From Woronichinia naegeliana WA131 (GTDB lineage: Bacteria > Cyanobacteriota > Cyanobacteriia > Cyanobacteriales > Microcystaceae), in assembly GCA_025370055.1 (NCBI GenBank), contig CP073041.1, positions 1,240,001-1,304,000 on the forward strand: a stretch of 64,000 nucleotides of DNA, written 5' to 3'. The notes beneath the pieces were generated by a model. The model did no database searches. It saw only the letters and a list, made by a program, of their open reading frames with translations, and had not been told where the DNA came from. Positions 18,620 through 27,398 of this stretch are shown in pieces; within the stretch, counting starts at the first letter, position 1, and the number at the start of each line of letters is the position of its first letter. A program made the translations under genes and the position numbers.

Positions 18620-19245
18620 AGTTCTGTCTCCAGGGCCAGGGCATTAACCGCCGCCGCCGCGATCGCACTTCCGCCCCGACGACCTTGCAGGGTAATAAAA
18701 GCCACCCCTCGACTATTGGCCACCAGTTCCGCTTTTGATTCGGCGGCTCCCACAAATCCCACCGGAAAACCTAAAATTAAGGCAGGTTTAGGAATACCTT
18801 GATCGAGCAATTCTAAAAGATGAAAAAGCGCAGTGGGAGCGTTACCAATGGTGACAATGGCATCTTTTAAATGGGGTTTCCATAATTCAATGGCAGCAGC
18901 AGAGCGGGTATTATCAATTTGTTGGGCGATCGCGGGGACTTGGGGATCATTCAAGGTACAAATAATGGGGTTACGGGCCGGTAAACGAGAACGAATAATA
19001 CCATGAGCCACCATTTGAGCATCACACAAGATAGGAACCCCCGCTTTGAGTGCTTCTCGACCAATTTTTACCGCTTTTTCAGAGGCCGCGATCGCCGACC
19101 CAATATCTGTCATTCCACAGGCATGAATCAACCGAACCGCGATCGGAATTAAATCAGCCGCTAGATTTTCTAGATTCGCCTCAGCCCGAATCAGGGCAAA
19201 AGATTGACGGTAAATATCATCGCCATTGCGAAGGTAATTGATCAT
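18616..19245 (-). CDS. cobH: Precorrin-8X methylmutase
   Basis: 209 residues. Moves the C11 methyl group to C12, giving (cobalt-)hydrogenobyrinate or cobyrinate. The catalytic histidine lies in RLIHACGM (His41), and the GNAPTALFHLLEL and ILGFPVGFVGAAESK blocks are typical of CobH/CbiC. First gene of a cobH-cobI pair with a 4-base overlap. It lies upstream of cobI in transcription, a pairing often seen in cyanobacteria. Confidence 0.95.
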   Translation of the reverse strand: MINYLRNGDDIYRQSFALIRAEANLENLAADLIPIAVRLIHACGMTDIGSAIAASEKAVKIGREALKAGVPILCDAQMVAHGIIRSRLPARNPIICTLNDPQVPAIAQQIDNTRSAAAIELWKPHLKDAIVTIGNAPTALFHLLELLDQGIPKPALILGFPVGFVGAAESKAELVANSRGVAFITLQGRRGGSAIAAAAVNALALETEL

Positions 19246-19304
19246 TAAATTGTTATTGGTTTAAACTTTATTGAAAAGCCTGTTTAAAAGTCAACCTAGA
19301 GTCT

Positions 19305-19898
19305 CTAATCGTAACGGGAAAGCCGCAGGCAAAATCCAGGCAATACAGTTTCTCCCGATAATGCTGCCGGCAAATTGTAAATTTCCACTTCCTGCTGTAA
19401 ACGATAAATTTCTACTTGTTGTTGTTGAGGATTAATCAACCATCCTAACAGGACTCCTGCCTCCTGATACTCTAGCATTTTATATCGTAAAGTTTCTAAT
19501 TTATCGGTAGCAGATCTTAATTCGATAACAAAATCTGGTGCTAGGGGTGGAAATTTTTGCCGTTGTTGTTGGCTAAGGGCCAGCCATTTTTCTCGTCGAA
19601 TCCAAGCAACATCAGGAGAGCGATCAGCACCATTAGGTAACTTAAAGATGGTGGATGAGCTAAAAATAAACCCTAGCCCCGTTTGCCGATTCCAAATTCC
19701 CAAATCAATCAGAAGATCAGCTTCTCGATTACCACTTTCTCCCCCGACGGGTGACATAATAATTAGATCTCCTTGGGTTGTGCGTTCAAATTTTAATTCG
19801 CGATTATTTTGACAAATATTGTAAAATTGCTCATCACTTAGAGCAACCTGATTTAGGCTTAAAGTAAGAGGACTAGTCACCATAAATTCTGCCTGCAA
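19305..19898 (-). CDS. Uma2-family (DUF820) putative nuclease-like protein
   Basis: 197 residues. DUF820/Uma2 proteins have a PD-(D/E)xK nuclease-like fold and are greatly expanded in cyanobacteria; their role is not established. Diagnostic blocks: MSPVGGESGNREADL, SPDVAWIRREKW, PPLAPDFVIELRS (the D...E-x-R pair of the fold) and YQEAGVLLGWLINP. The motif has R where many nucleases have K, so activity is uncertain. Met6 (MVTSPLTL) is a more typical start. Monocistronic. Confidence 0.85.
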   Translation of the reverse strand: MQAEFMVTSPLTLSLNQVALSDEQFYNICQNNRELKFERTTQGDLIIMSPVGGESGNREADLLIDLGIWNRQTGLGFIFSSSTIFKLPNGADRSPDVAWIRREKWLALSQQQRQKFPPLAPDFVIELRSATDKLETLRYKMLEYQEAGVLLGWLINPQQQQVEIYRLQQEVEIYNLPAALSGETVLPGFCLRLSRYD

Positions 19899-19924
19899 TC
19901 CCTTAGAAAAGACTAACTTAAAAT

Positions 19925-21898
19925 TTAAACCACTCGTTCATTTCCCCCATCAATAGGAACCTGGGCCGCAGTGGTTTTGGCAAATAGGGGGCCACACATT
20001 TCAGCCGCTAACTCTGCCACATCCTGACTGGTGATTTCTACTTTCAGTAAATTATTGGTTTTATACTCCTCTACGGTTAAACCGTAATGTTTAGCCCTGG
20101 CTTGCAAAACTTCTTCCGTCCAAATCCCTGTATCAAACACCGCATTGGGATGAAGGGTATTTAAACGAATGCGATCGCCGCCCCATTCCAGAGCCGCCAC
20201 ACGAGTTAATTGATTTAAAGCCGCCTTAGAAGCAGAATAGGCTGCCACACCAGGCCCCGGAGCCGGAACATTTTTGGAGCCAATCACCACCACTCGTCCA
20301 GAACGGGGAGCTAATTTGAGGAAGGGATAACATTCTCGTAGCAGCATCAAATTGGAGTCCAGGTTGATACTCATCACCCGTTGCCATTCTGTCCCAGAAA
20401 GTTCGCTAATCCGACGGGCTGGCGGAAAAATTCCGGCATTGAGAATCAGCATATCCAAACCGCCAAACTGATTCAGTCCTTTTTCTAAGGCCTGTTTAAA
20501 AGCAGTTTCATCAGTGAGATCACACTGAATGCCTAAAACATCCGATCTTTTATAGCTCTGCTCAATAGCCGGTTGAATATCCAGGGCAATGACCGCCGCC
20601 CCCCGTTTTAAAAGAGCATCCACACAGGCTTTGCCGATACCAGAAGCGGCCCCCGTTACCAAGGCGATTTCCCCTGTAAATGGGGGAGTCTTACCTCCCT
20701 GTTTCAATTTTGCCTGTTCTAAGTCCCAATATTCCATGGCAAAGAGATCCTGGGCGGATAGGGCCCGATATCCTCCTAAGCCTGTGGCCCGTTCGATGAT
20801 TTCGATGGTGTGCTGGTAAATATCGGCGGCGATCGCTGCACTTTTAGCGGTTTGACCAACGGTGCAGAGTCCCAGTTCTGGATCGAGAATAATCCGAGGA
20901 GCCGGATCGAGCATGGTTTTAGGTTCCGGTGCTACGGCTGCCTGGGTCTGAAAATAGGTTTTATAGTTTTCTACGTAAGTCTGTAAATCGCGGCCAATCA
21001 GAGGCAAACGTTTGGTGCGAATAATATGGTCGGGAGTGGCTGGCCCCTGTTGGGCAATTTCAGCCAGATCGGAACGTTGGGCAAAGGCTAAACTGCGATC
21101 ATCAACTTGACGATTTAAAATAACAGGAAATCCGGCAGCGGCGGAAACCTCCGCCCGTAGATGGGCCAAAACATCACCCACAGATTGCTCCTTTTTTTGA
21201 GGAGGATGGCTGGCTAAATGCCAAGCTCCCTGACCATGCAAATACTGTTCAGCCAGATCCACCAGATAAATCATGCGTTCATAGGCCTCTTGAGCGGTTT
21301 CCCCAAAGGAAAAGATACCATGATTCATCAACACCATCCCAATGGTTTGTTCTCCGGCGATCGCTGCAAAACGTTCGGCACAAAGACGAGCCAGATCAAA
21401 GCCTGGCATGACATAGGGAATAATAACGACCCGATCGCCATAAACCGCTTGAATCCGTTCTAATCCCTGGTCAGTATTGGTAATGGTCACTACCGCATCG
21501 GCATGAGTATGATCCACAAACTTATAGGGTAAGGTGGCATGGAGAATGGTTTCTACTGAGGGAGTGGGCGCACTGGCGCGGGTCATCTGGGTTTTTAACT
21601 CATTGACCATCTGGGGATCGGAAAGACTGGGCAATTGGGCCAATTTCAACAAATGGGCTATCCGTACCGGCGAAAAACCTGCTTCTTCAATGGTGGCCAA
21701 ATCCCAACCACTGCCTTTGACATAGAGAATTTCTTCGACTTCTCCCACTAAGTTGGTTTCTCGAATTTTGACTGAAGTATTACCGCCACCGTGAAGTACT
21801 AAGGAGGGATCACGCCCTAACAGACGGGAAGTATAGACTCTCTGACCTAAATCACCACTGTAAAGGCTTGCTTCGCGCTCATCCCACAAACTTTTCAT
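19925..21898 (-). CDS. Bifunctional class II aldolase / short-chain dehydrogenase
   Basis: 657 residues, a fusion. Residues 1-230 are a class II (metal-dependent, fuculose/rhamnulose-type) aldolase: HGGGNTS at 36-42 and the metal-binding HTH at 130-132, with a later MNHG motif at about 191. Residues about 408-657 form an SDR: NAD(P)-binding TGAASGIG (415-422), NAG (487-489), catalytic Ser541, Tyr554 and Lys558 (YSASK). This matches proteins annotated as bifunctional rhamnulose-1-phosphate aldolase/alcohol dehydrogenase, which cleave a deoxy-sugar phosphate and oxidise the lactaldehyde product. No rhamnose kinase or isomerase lies nearby, so the true substrate is open; 5-deoxy sugar salvage is another possibility. 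Monocistronic. Confidence 0.88.
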   Translation of the reverse strand: MKSLWDEREASLYSGDLGQRVYTSRLLGRDPSLVLHGGGNTSVKIRETNLVGEVEEILYVKGSGWDLATIEEAGFSPVRIAHLLKLAQLPSLSDPQMVNELKTQMTRASAPTPSVETILHATLPYKFVDHTHADAVVTITNTDQGLERIQAVYGDRVVIIPYVMPGFDLARLCAERFAAIAGEQTIGMVLMNHGIFSFGETAQEAYERMIYLVDLAEQYLHGQGAWHLASHPPQKKEQSVGDVLAHLRAEVSAAAGFPVILNRQVDDRSLAFAQRSDLAEIAQQGPATPDHIIRTKRLPLIGRDLQTYVENYKTYFQTQAAVAPEPKTMLDPAPRIILDPELGLCTVGQTAKSAAIAADIYQHTIEIIERATGLGGYRALSAQDLFAMEYWDLEQAKLKQGGKTPPFTGEIALVTGAASGIGKACVDALLKRGAAVIALDIQPAIEQSYKRSDVLGIQCDLTDETAFKQALEKGLNQFGGLDMLILNAGIFPPARRISELSGTEWQRVMSINLDSNLMLLRECYPFLKLAPRSGRVVVIGSKNVPAPGPGVAAYSASKAALNQLTRVAALEWGGDRIRLNTLHPNAVFDTGIWTEEVLQARAKHYGLTVEEYKTNNLLKVEITSQDVAELAAEMCGPLFAKTTAAQVPIDGGNERVV

Positions 21899-22430
21899 AA
21901 CGTTTAATTTAATTAATTTTTAGGGTTAGTTTTTTGATACATTATGGAGAGTTATACCTTAAAAAGGGAGTTATTAAAACCCCCTACAATACTTTTTTTG
22001 CACTAATAGAACGTCAACTTTATTTTGATGGGTTGCTAGATTCTCAAAGCCTTGCCAAAATAGACTTACGGGTTCTTGTAGCCCCTCATTTCAAGCTTGA
22101 CAGACCACTAGTCTATCCCTAACCTTATCCAAAGCCCAGTAACGTTTCTTACAAGCATAACCCACAGTTTTCATAATTACCAAATTACCAAATCCCTTAG
22201 ATATGGCAGACTTAGGAACCACAAAGTTAGTTAGGCCCTACATTGCCTAAAAAAGAGGTATGACAACAAAATTGGGCTACCTGTAAATAATTCGTTGATA
22301 GATTATCCTGTGAAACGGTACGATAGGGCTTTCGAGCTCGCGTCAGATGTATACCTCGCACGGTGATAATTTGCGTTTTTTAGTTCAGCCCCCCTAGCCC
22401 CCCAAGTTTTGGGGGAACCATTCTCTATTT
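21899..22430. other. Intergenic region between the aldolase fusion and IS5-like copy 2
   Basis: 532 bases. It contains the second copy of the 32-bp dispersed repeat (22236-22268) and a C-rich/G-rich inverted repeat just before the IS (CCCCCCAAG...GGGGG at about 22399-22416). A 62-codon frame at 21934 starts with TTG and has no family resemblance; I do not count it as a gene. Confidence 0.5.
22236..22268 (+). repeat. Dispersed 32-bp repeat, copy 2
   Basis: CCCTACATTGCC, A6, GAGGTATGACAACA. Opposite orientation to 3233-3264, with one extra A. The flanks of the two copies are unrelated. Confidence 0.6.
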
Positions 22431-24120
22431 AGGGCTTGCTGAAAAAGTCAAAAAACGAAAGAAATGTGGGTTAGGGAAGTATGGACTGAAAAAGCATAGA
22501 TAACTTATCCTTATGGAAACAAATCAAAATACAGATTTTGTTTAATCTATTGTTCCTTTCTGTCTAAAAAGGTCAACACAAATCACTCCTCACAAAAGAG
22601 AGGAAAATTAACACCATTTTTCACAAGAAAAACGACTCTACAACTTTTTACTTTTTGTCTTCTGAAGTAGAGTAGAAAGATTCATTACCAAAAAGTTCAT
22701 CGCAATTACCGTTTCCGAGGTCTCAGGTAGTTTGGCCATCACTCGACCAAGACTAAATTTCCTCTTTCCCTGTCCGAATTTACCCTCAATGGCATTACGC
22801 ACTCTTTCATCTGAGCGTGCCTCTTTCTTTTTTTCTTTGCTCACCTCTTTCGGCGGTCTTCCCAATCGGGGACCACTCATTCTTATATCCCTTTCTTTAC
22901 AATAAGCTCGATTCGCTTTTGTTCGATAGATTTTATCCACATGAACCGATTCCGGATAACATCCTGTTTCCCTTTTATATTCTTCTATTCGCGCTTGTAA
23001 ATCTCCCGATTCGTTGTAATTATCCCAACTTAATTTGTCTAAGAAGACAAAGCCATTCACATTACTTGCCGATATTTTAGCTCCAAACTCTACTGCTTTT
23101 CCCGCTTTTCCACGCACTATTGGACGCACGTGAGGTTGGCTTACACTCACAATTCTGTTTTCTACTTTATTTGTCTTTTTTTCATACATTTCTAACTGTT
23201 GCTCATACACTTTTCCTATCGTTACAAGCTCTTCTTGCTCTTTTTTCGTTAGTTTTTCTAACTTTGCTCCCTCTTCTATCATTTTTTCTATATCAGACAA
23301 GTTTCTTTTTATATATCCTAGTTGTTTTTTTGTTCCTTTTCTTCTTTCTTTTTTTGACACACGACGTTTTTTTGCTATGGCTAAGTACTCTTTTCTTGCC
23401 ACTTCCCTATAAGTCCTCGGCTTTTCTTTCCTTTTCTCTTTTATTTCTTCATACAGCTTATCTATTATTTTTTCTGTTTTTTCTCTGGCATCATTCAATA
23501 TTCCTATATCCGTTGGATATTTTATATCTGCTGGTGTACAAGTCGCATCTAACAATAACTTTCCTTCATTTTCTTTTTTTTCTGACGCTACACCCGTCGC
23601 TTTTTTTTCTATTTCTTTATTAATTTTATTTATTAATTCCATTCCTATTTTTTTACGAAAATGAACCATCATTGACGCATTAAATGCTTCTTTGCTACTA
23701 TAGCTTTCCATTCCTATAAAGTACTGTAAATAAGGGTTCTCTTTTATTTGTTCTACTGTTTCTCTGTCACTTTTTCCTGAAATTTCTTTGATAATTAATG
23801 CTCCTAATGCCATTCTAAATGATTTGGCTGGGGCTCCTTTTTTTTCTGTGAAGTTTTTTGCATATTCTTCCTCATATTCTTCCCAAAGAATCATTTTTGA
23901 CATTTCTATCCAACGATTTTCTTCGTCTAACTGCCCGCCGAACAGATTTTTCAAGTTTTCTGGTGTTTCAATTGAGTACTGTTGCTTTCGGTACATCTGC
24001 TTTCTCTCTTCTTAATGCAATGGTTTTGAGGCATTCTACCCTATTTTCGTGCATTCTAGCGGTTCTTAATTCGCCTACTATTTTTCTCCGTAAAGGTTTC
24101 AGCTTTTTTCAGCAAGCCCT
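22431..24120 (-). mobile_element. IS5-like element, copy 2 (1,690 bp)
   Basis: Perfect inverted repeats AGGGCTTGCTGAAAAA. The 4-bp target duplication ATTT is seen at 22427-22430 and 24121-24124. Complete and apparently competent. Confidence 0.95.
22638..23996 (-). CDS. IS5-like DDE transposase (copy 2)
   Basis: 452 residues with the same protein sequence as the copy at 6814-8172. Intact ends, intact frame and a clean target duplication make this the best candidate for an active source element in the window. Confidence 0.9.
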   Translation of the reverse strand: MYRKQQYSIETPENLKNLFGGQLDEENRWIEMSKMILWEEYEEEYAKNFTEKKGAPAKSFRMALGALIIKEISGKSDRETVEQIKENPYLQYFIGMESYSSKEAFNASMMVHFRKKIGMELINKINKEIEKKATGVASEKKENEGKLLLDATCTPADIKYPTDIGILNDAREKTEKIIDKLYEEIKEKRKEKPRTYREVARKEYLAIAKKRRVSKKERRKGTKKQLGYIKRNLSDIEKMIEEGAKLEKLTKKEQEELVTIGKVYEQQLEMYEKKTNKVENRIVSVSQPHVRPIVRGKAGKAVEFGAKISASNVNGFVFLDKLSWDNYNESGDLQARIEEYKRETGCYPESVHVDKIYRTKANRAYCKERDIRMSGPRLGRPPKEVSKEKKKEARSDERVRNAIEGKFGQGKRKFSLGRVMAKLPETSETVIAMNFLVMNLSTLLQKTKSKKL

Positions 24121-24375
24121 ATTTATCGGTTTCAAAGTCCCCCAGCATTGGGGGATTCAGGGGGCGAAAATCTCAATCCATGACCGTGCCAAGTATAATC
24201 AACGAAAATTTTACAGCAAGAAGAAAATTGATTTAAATAACAGTGATATTCGGCTGGACAGTGGGAAGTTCTCGATGCGGGTAAGTGGAGAAAAGAAAAT
24301 CGGACATCCGATACCAAAGAGTGCCGTTATGTCCGAAACTGGCTGATATAAGAAAATCGATAGCCAGTGCTATCT
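24121..24375. other. Short non-coding stretch between IS copy 2 and a MITE
   Basis: 255 bases with a C5/G5 inverted repeat (CCCCCAGCATTGGGGG at about 24140-24155). A short open stretch ends in CRYVRNWLI at about 24346 and may be a gene remnant, but upstream stops block it. Confidence 0.4.
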
Positions 24376-24587
24376 AGGGCTTGCTGAATAAGTCTGCAAA
24401 TCGAACCTAGATGCCACAGGGCGCGAAAAATGGTGACTTCAGAAATCAGTTTCCGATTTTAACCCACAATTTTCTAGCAAAGTGCATGGATTTTGAGCCT
24501 TCAAATGCCATAAGCTTGCACCTAATCGTGTTCAAAATGGCTGAAAAGCTTATCTGATAAAGGTTCTGCCTTTATTCGGCAAACCCT
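24376..24587 (-). mobile_element. MITE, copy 1 (212 bp)
   Basis: Starts AGGGCTTGCTGAATAAG and ends with the degenerate inverse CTTTATTCGGCAAACCCT. Target duplication ATCT at 24372-24375 and 24588-24591. It is inverted relative to, and more diverged from, the two copies at 52611 and 52880. No coding capacity. The terminal bases and the 4-bp duplication match the IS5-like element, so it is probably moved by that transposase. Confidence 0.88.
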
Positions 24588-24598
24588 ATCTATCAATT

Positions 24599-24898
24599 AT
24601 GCAACTATGTCAGCGACTAGAGCAAATCCTCGATAATCTCCGTCCAGCCTTTAGCCGAGAAGCAACGTTCCAATGGTTTATTCTGTTGGTCTGGGGAGTA
24701 GTGCTCAACAGCCAACCCAGCGCAATCACCAGCTATGTCAATGCCATTGGCTGAACAGAGAGCTACTACAATCAGGCTCTACATTGGTTTGATTCCAAGG
24801 CGTTTAGTGTCGAAGGGCTAACTTTGCAATGGTCAAAGTGGCTAAGTCAGCATGAAAGTCTATACAGAATTAAGGGGAAACGGGTGTATGTGGGCGAT
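24599..24898 (+). pseudogene. DDE transposase N-terminal remnant with in-frame stop
   Basis: Opens with ATG at 24599 and reads MQLCQRLEQILDNLRPAFSR, then on to KGKRVYVGDGIH, which looks like the first acidic motif of an IS4-like transposase. An in-frame TGA at 24752-24754 breaks it, and the sequence diverges soon after the GDG motif, where the next remnant begins on the other strand. Dead fragment. Confidence 0.7.
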
Positions 24899-24912
24899 GG
24901 CATCCATCCGTG

Positions 24913-25273
24913 TCAACTTAAAGGAATGGGTTCCCAAATTTGTTGATTGAGAGCGGCCTTTTCTCGATGTCGCTTTCTCTCAGCTTTGACCAAACCAAAT
25001 AACTTAGCACGTTCAGCCAGATAGGTTACTGTATCAGGCTTTTCTCCTCTAGCAATAGCCTTCGCTACATAGTATAGACTCCGAAACACCATCTCTACTG
25101 AGATTTTTTCTTTCGGTTGATTTAGAGCAATCGCCACTTCCCCTACCAATTGATTTAAGACCGTATAGAAAATCAAAGTGCAAATAATCTGGATTTGGAC
25201 ACCATTCTTATTCCCTACCCATAAATAGGCTAGTCCTAAAAGTCTTTTCGTTAATAAAAAGGCTTCTTCGATT
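24913..25273 (-). pseudogene. IS4-family transposase, C-terminal remnant
   Basis: The minus strand reads IEEAFLLTKRLLGLAYLWVG, then a IICTLIFYTVLNQLVGE segment, and ends LNQQIWEPIPLS. The E-x6-K of the IS4 YREK signature is present (EEAFLLTK), followed by the usual hydrophobic helix. It is cut at 25273/25274 by the ISMich2-type copy A; the 5' part is not found beyond that element. Confidence 0.75.
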
Positions 25274-26663
25274 GGGTGCGACCTTTAGTTGATAAAAGCT
25301 GTTGTAATCAGGGTTCTACAGGGAACCCATATTGATCAAGTTTTGCCCAAAATTGACTCCATCGTTCCTTGGTCAATACCAAAGCTCGTAGGCTCAAAAT
25401 AATTCCTGCTCCTTTTTCCTTCCATCGCATCCCTGAACAACATAATCGTTGTTTGACCAACGTCTTACAAGCTGCTTCCGTAACACCTGAACCAATCGGA
25501 TACTTTTTCTCTATGTATTCAGCATAATCCATTTGATGCTGATGATTCTCGTAATAAGTAATCGCCGCTTGTAGTTTCTCGGTAAGATTCTTAGAATGAC
25601 TTTTTTCTTCTTTGACTTCTTTCATCAGATTTAGCAGTTCTCCTGCTTTTCCTTTTTCATGCTTGAGTTCTCGACAATTTTCAGTCAACCATTCTTTTTG
25701 TTTTGACACGGTATTCGGATGCAACGCTTCTGCCAAGGCACCTAAGTAACCAGAGGCATGATAGAAATCTAATATCTGTTCTTCCGTTTGCTTTTCTAAA
25801 AACTTCCAATTTGATTCTGCCCCGTCTGCTATCCCGACCAATGTTGCCTCTGGATAACGTTTTTTCGCTCGCTCAATTTCTCTTTCTAATCTTTCTAGAA
25901 AACTCTTTTTTCCATACTCTGGTGCCGCACCTAGATAGATTGTATGTTGACGTTCGCCTTCACTATCGTATAGGGAAACGGTTCCCACCATTGCTTCACG
26001 GTAGCCATCCTCACACATCAGCATACAGGTTCCATCTAATCCTATTCCCACTGTTGCAATTTGGCTATCCTCCTTGGGCGGGGCATAACTCCACGCTTCT
26101 TCTTTTGCCTGTACCACACTTCCTACTGCTTCACTCAATCTTTGGATATAGGATAGCGCTACTTTTCTACCATGATTTTCTAATAAATCATTTTTCACCT
26201 CTTTGCCTGCCATCCCTGACATTTTTGAGGATACCTGTTTTGCCAATAATGGCGTTGATGTTATGATTATCCTTGCTTCTCTTTCTAAGGGGCAATACGT
26301 TTTTCCTCAAAGGTGAACGCTGATATACATGACGATTCACTATAACCTCACCATAAGGTGTTTGATATTCTTTCGGTTGCTCTCCCTTACTCTTCCAGAT
26401 TTCTTCACCGATTTTTAAGGGTGAACCATCTGTATCTAAATATTTCAAGGCTTCTTTGCTGGCGATGCAACCTACTTCGTTTAAGCCTTTTTGAATATTT
26501 ATTTCTGTATCCAACATTGAACGACTTAGTTCTAATGTTAGTTCTATTTTTATCTTTGAACCCTCTACATTAATTAGTTTTGCTGTCATCATTGTTTCCT
26601 CTTTGTCACTTTTCATCTCATGTTAACACTTTTCTTTTCCTTCATCAACTAAAGGTCACACCC
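25274..26663 (-). mobile_element. ISMich2-type (ISKra4 family) element, copy A (1,390 bp)
   Basis: Ends GGGTGCGACCTTTAGTTGAT / ATCAACTAAAGGTCACACCC. Same length as copies B (29425-30814) and C (55657-57046). No matching target duplication: the flanks are CTTCGATT and ATTGGGAG, so one side was rearranged after insertion. The GGGTG ends, length and two-ORF layout fit the ISMich2 subgroup as I recall it. Confidence 0.88.
25308..26616 (-). CDS. ISMich2-type transposase, two overlapping frames (copy A)
   Basis: Frame 1 (26616-26188, 142 residues) encodes the N-terminal part (LINVEGSKIKIELTLELSRS and on). Frame 2 (26246-25308, 312 residues) carries the catalytic part: VGIGLDGTCMLM with the first Asp, VGIADGAESNWK with the second, and GSGVTEAACKTLVKQR with the Glu. 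The frames overlap by 59 bases, and frame 2 lacks an ATG at its beginning (it opens with TTG). A +1 shift near the GAAAAATGA end of frame 1 would give one 430-residue transposase. All three full copies keep this exact layout, so it is likely a feature of the family and not decay. Confidence 0.82.
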
Positions 26664-26690
26664 ATTGGGAGAGTGAGATTTCAATAAATC

Positions 26691-26735
26691 ATAACGCTTG
26701 ACGGTATTATCGAGGTACGTTATGATCAGCGTTAT
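26691..26735 (+). promoter_or_regulatory. higBA promoter with candidate operator
   Basis: -35 TTGACG (26698-26703), 17-base spacer, -10 TATGAT (26721-26726), 11 bases before the higB ATG, so the leader is almost absent. ATAACGC (26691-26697) and GCGTTAT (26729-26735) form an inverted repeat around the promoter. This is a plausible HigA/HigBA autorepression site (inference). Confidence 0.6.
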
Positions 26736-26737
26736 CT

Positions 26738-27019
26738 ATGATTAAGACTTTTTATTGTCGAGAAACTGAAAAGCTTTTTTTAAGGCGATCATCATCTAAG
26801 TTTCCAAGTAATTTTCTGCGGTCTGCTCAACGTAAGTTAGCTATTTTGGATGCAGCAGAAAGGTTAGAAGATTTACGGATTCCTCCAGGTAATCGTTTAG
26901 AAAAGTTAAAGGGCGATCGCCAAGATCAATATAGTATTCGGATTAATGATCAATGGCGAATCTGTTTTAAATGGATTGATGGCAATGCCTATGATGTCGA
27001 AATTGTTGATTATCATTAA
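26738..27019 (+). CDS. higB: HigB/RelE-family toxin
   Basis: 93 residues. The family cleaves mRNA on the ribosome. The diagnostic C-terminal half is present: LRIPPGNRLEKLKGDR, then QYSIRINDQWRICFKW and VEIVDYH. The length and toxin-first order match the HigBA type. The antitoxin gene starts 17 bases downstream. The pair is the only intact non-transposon gene set in the 22.4-37.8 kb IS region. Toxin and antitoxin both look complete. Confidence 0.93.
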   Translation: MIKTFYCRETEKLFLRRSSSKFPSNFLRSAQRKLAILDAAERLEDLRIPPGNRLEKLKGDRQDQYSIRINDQWRICFKWIDGNAYDVEIVDYH

Positions 27020-27036
27020 AAAGGAGAATTAGAAAC

Positions 27037-27345
27037 ATGAAGTTATTACCTGTACATCCTGGTGAAATTCTATTGGAAGAGTTTTTAAATCCTATGAGGA
27101 TTAGCCAATATCAGTTAGCAAAGGCGATTAATGTACCCGCAAGACGTATTAATGAAATTGTTCATGGTAAACGGGCAGTTACACCTGACACAGGATTAAG
27201 GCTATCTCGTTATTTTGGGCTTTCTGAACGCTTTTGGTTAAATTTACAAATGCAATATGATTTAGAGGTTACTAAGGATAGTTTACAAGAACGTCTTGAT
27301 AGTGAAGTTAAGCCTTTAAGCTGTCATCACTCTAAGTGGATATAA
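27037..27345 (+). CDS. higA: HigA-family antitoxin
   Basis: 102 residues. An Xre-type HTH (residues about 20-75) with the HigA hallmark N-terminus LPVHPGEILLEEFLNPM and the motif QYQLAKAINVPARRINEIVHGKRAV (split here as QYQLAKAI / VPARRINEIV / HGKRAV). It neutralises HigB and represses its own promoter. RBS AAGGAG lies just before the ATG. The C-terminal 15 residues (PLSCHHSKWI end) are atypical, but the fold is complete. Confidence 0.93.
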   Translation: MKLLPVHPGEILLEEFLNPMRISQYQLAKAINVPARRINEIVHGKRAVTPDTGLRLSRYFGLSERFWLNLQMQYDLEVTKDSLQERLDSEVKPLSCHHSKWI

Positions 27346-27398
27346 GGTAGAATATATAGACTTACTTTTTTGTATGACTATGCAAATACGTACCCAGG

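Noticed and set aside
21934-22122. 62-codon ORF upstream of the dispersed repeat
   Set aside because: TTG start, no family resemblance, no ribosome site.
25703-26266. Plus-strand ORF of 187 codons opposite the ISMich2-type transposase, repeated in the other copies
   Set aside because: Antisense shadow of an A-rich gene, low-complexity protein, no signals.
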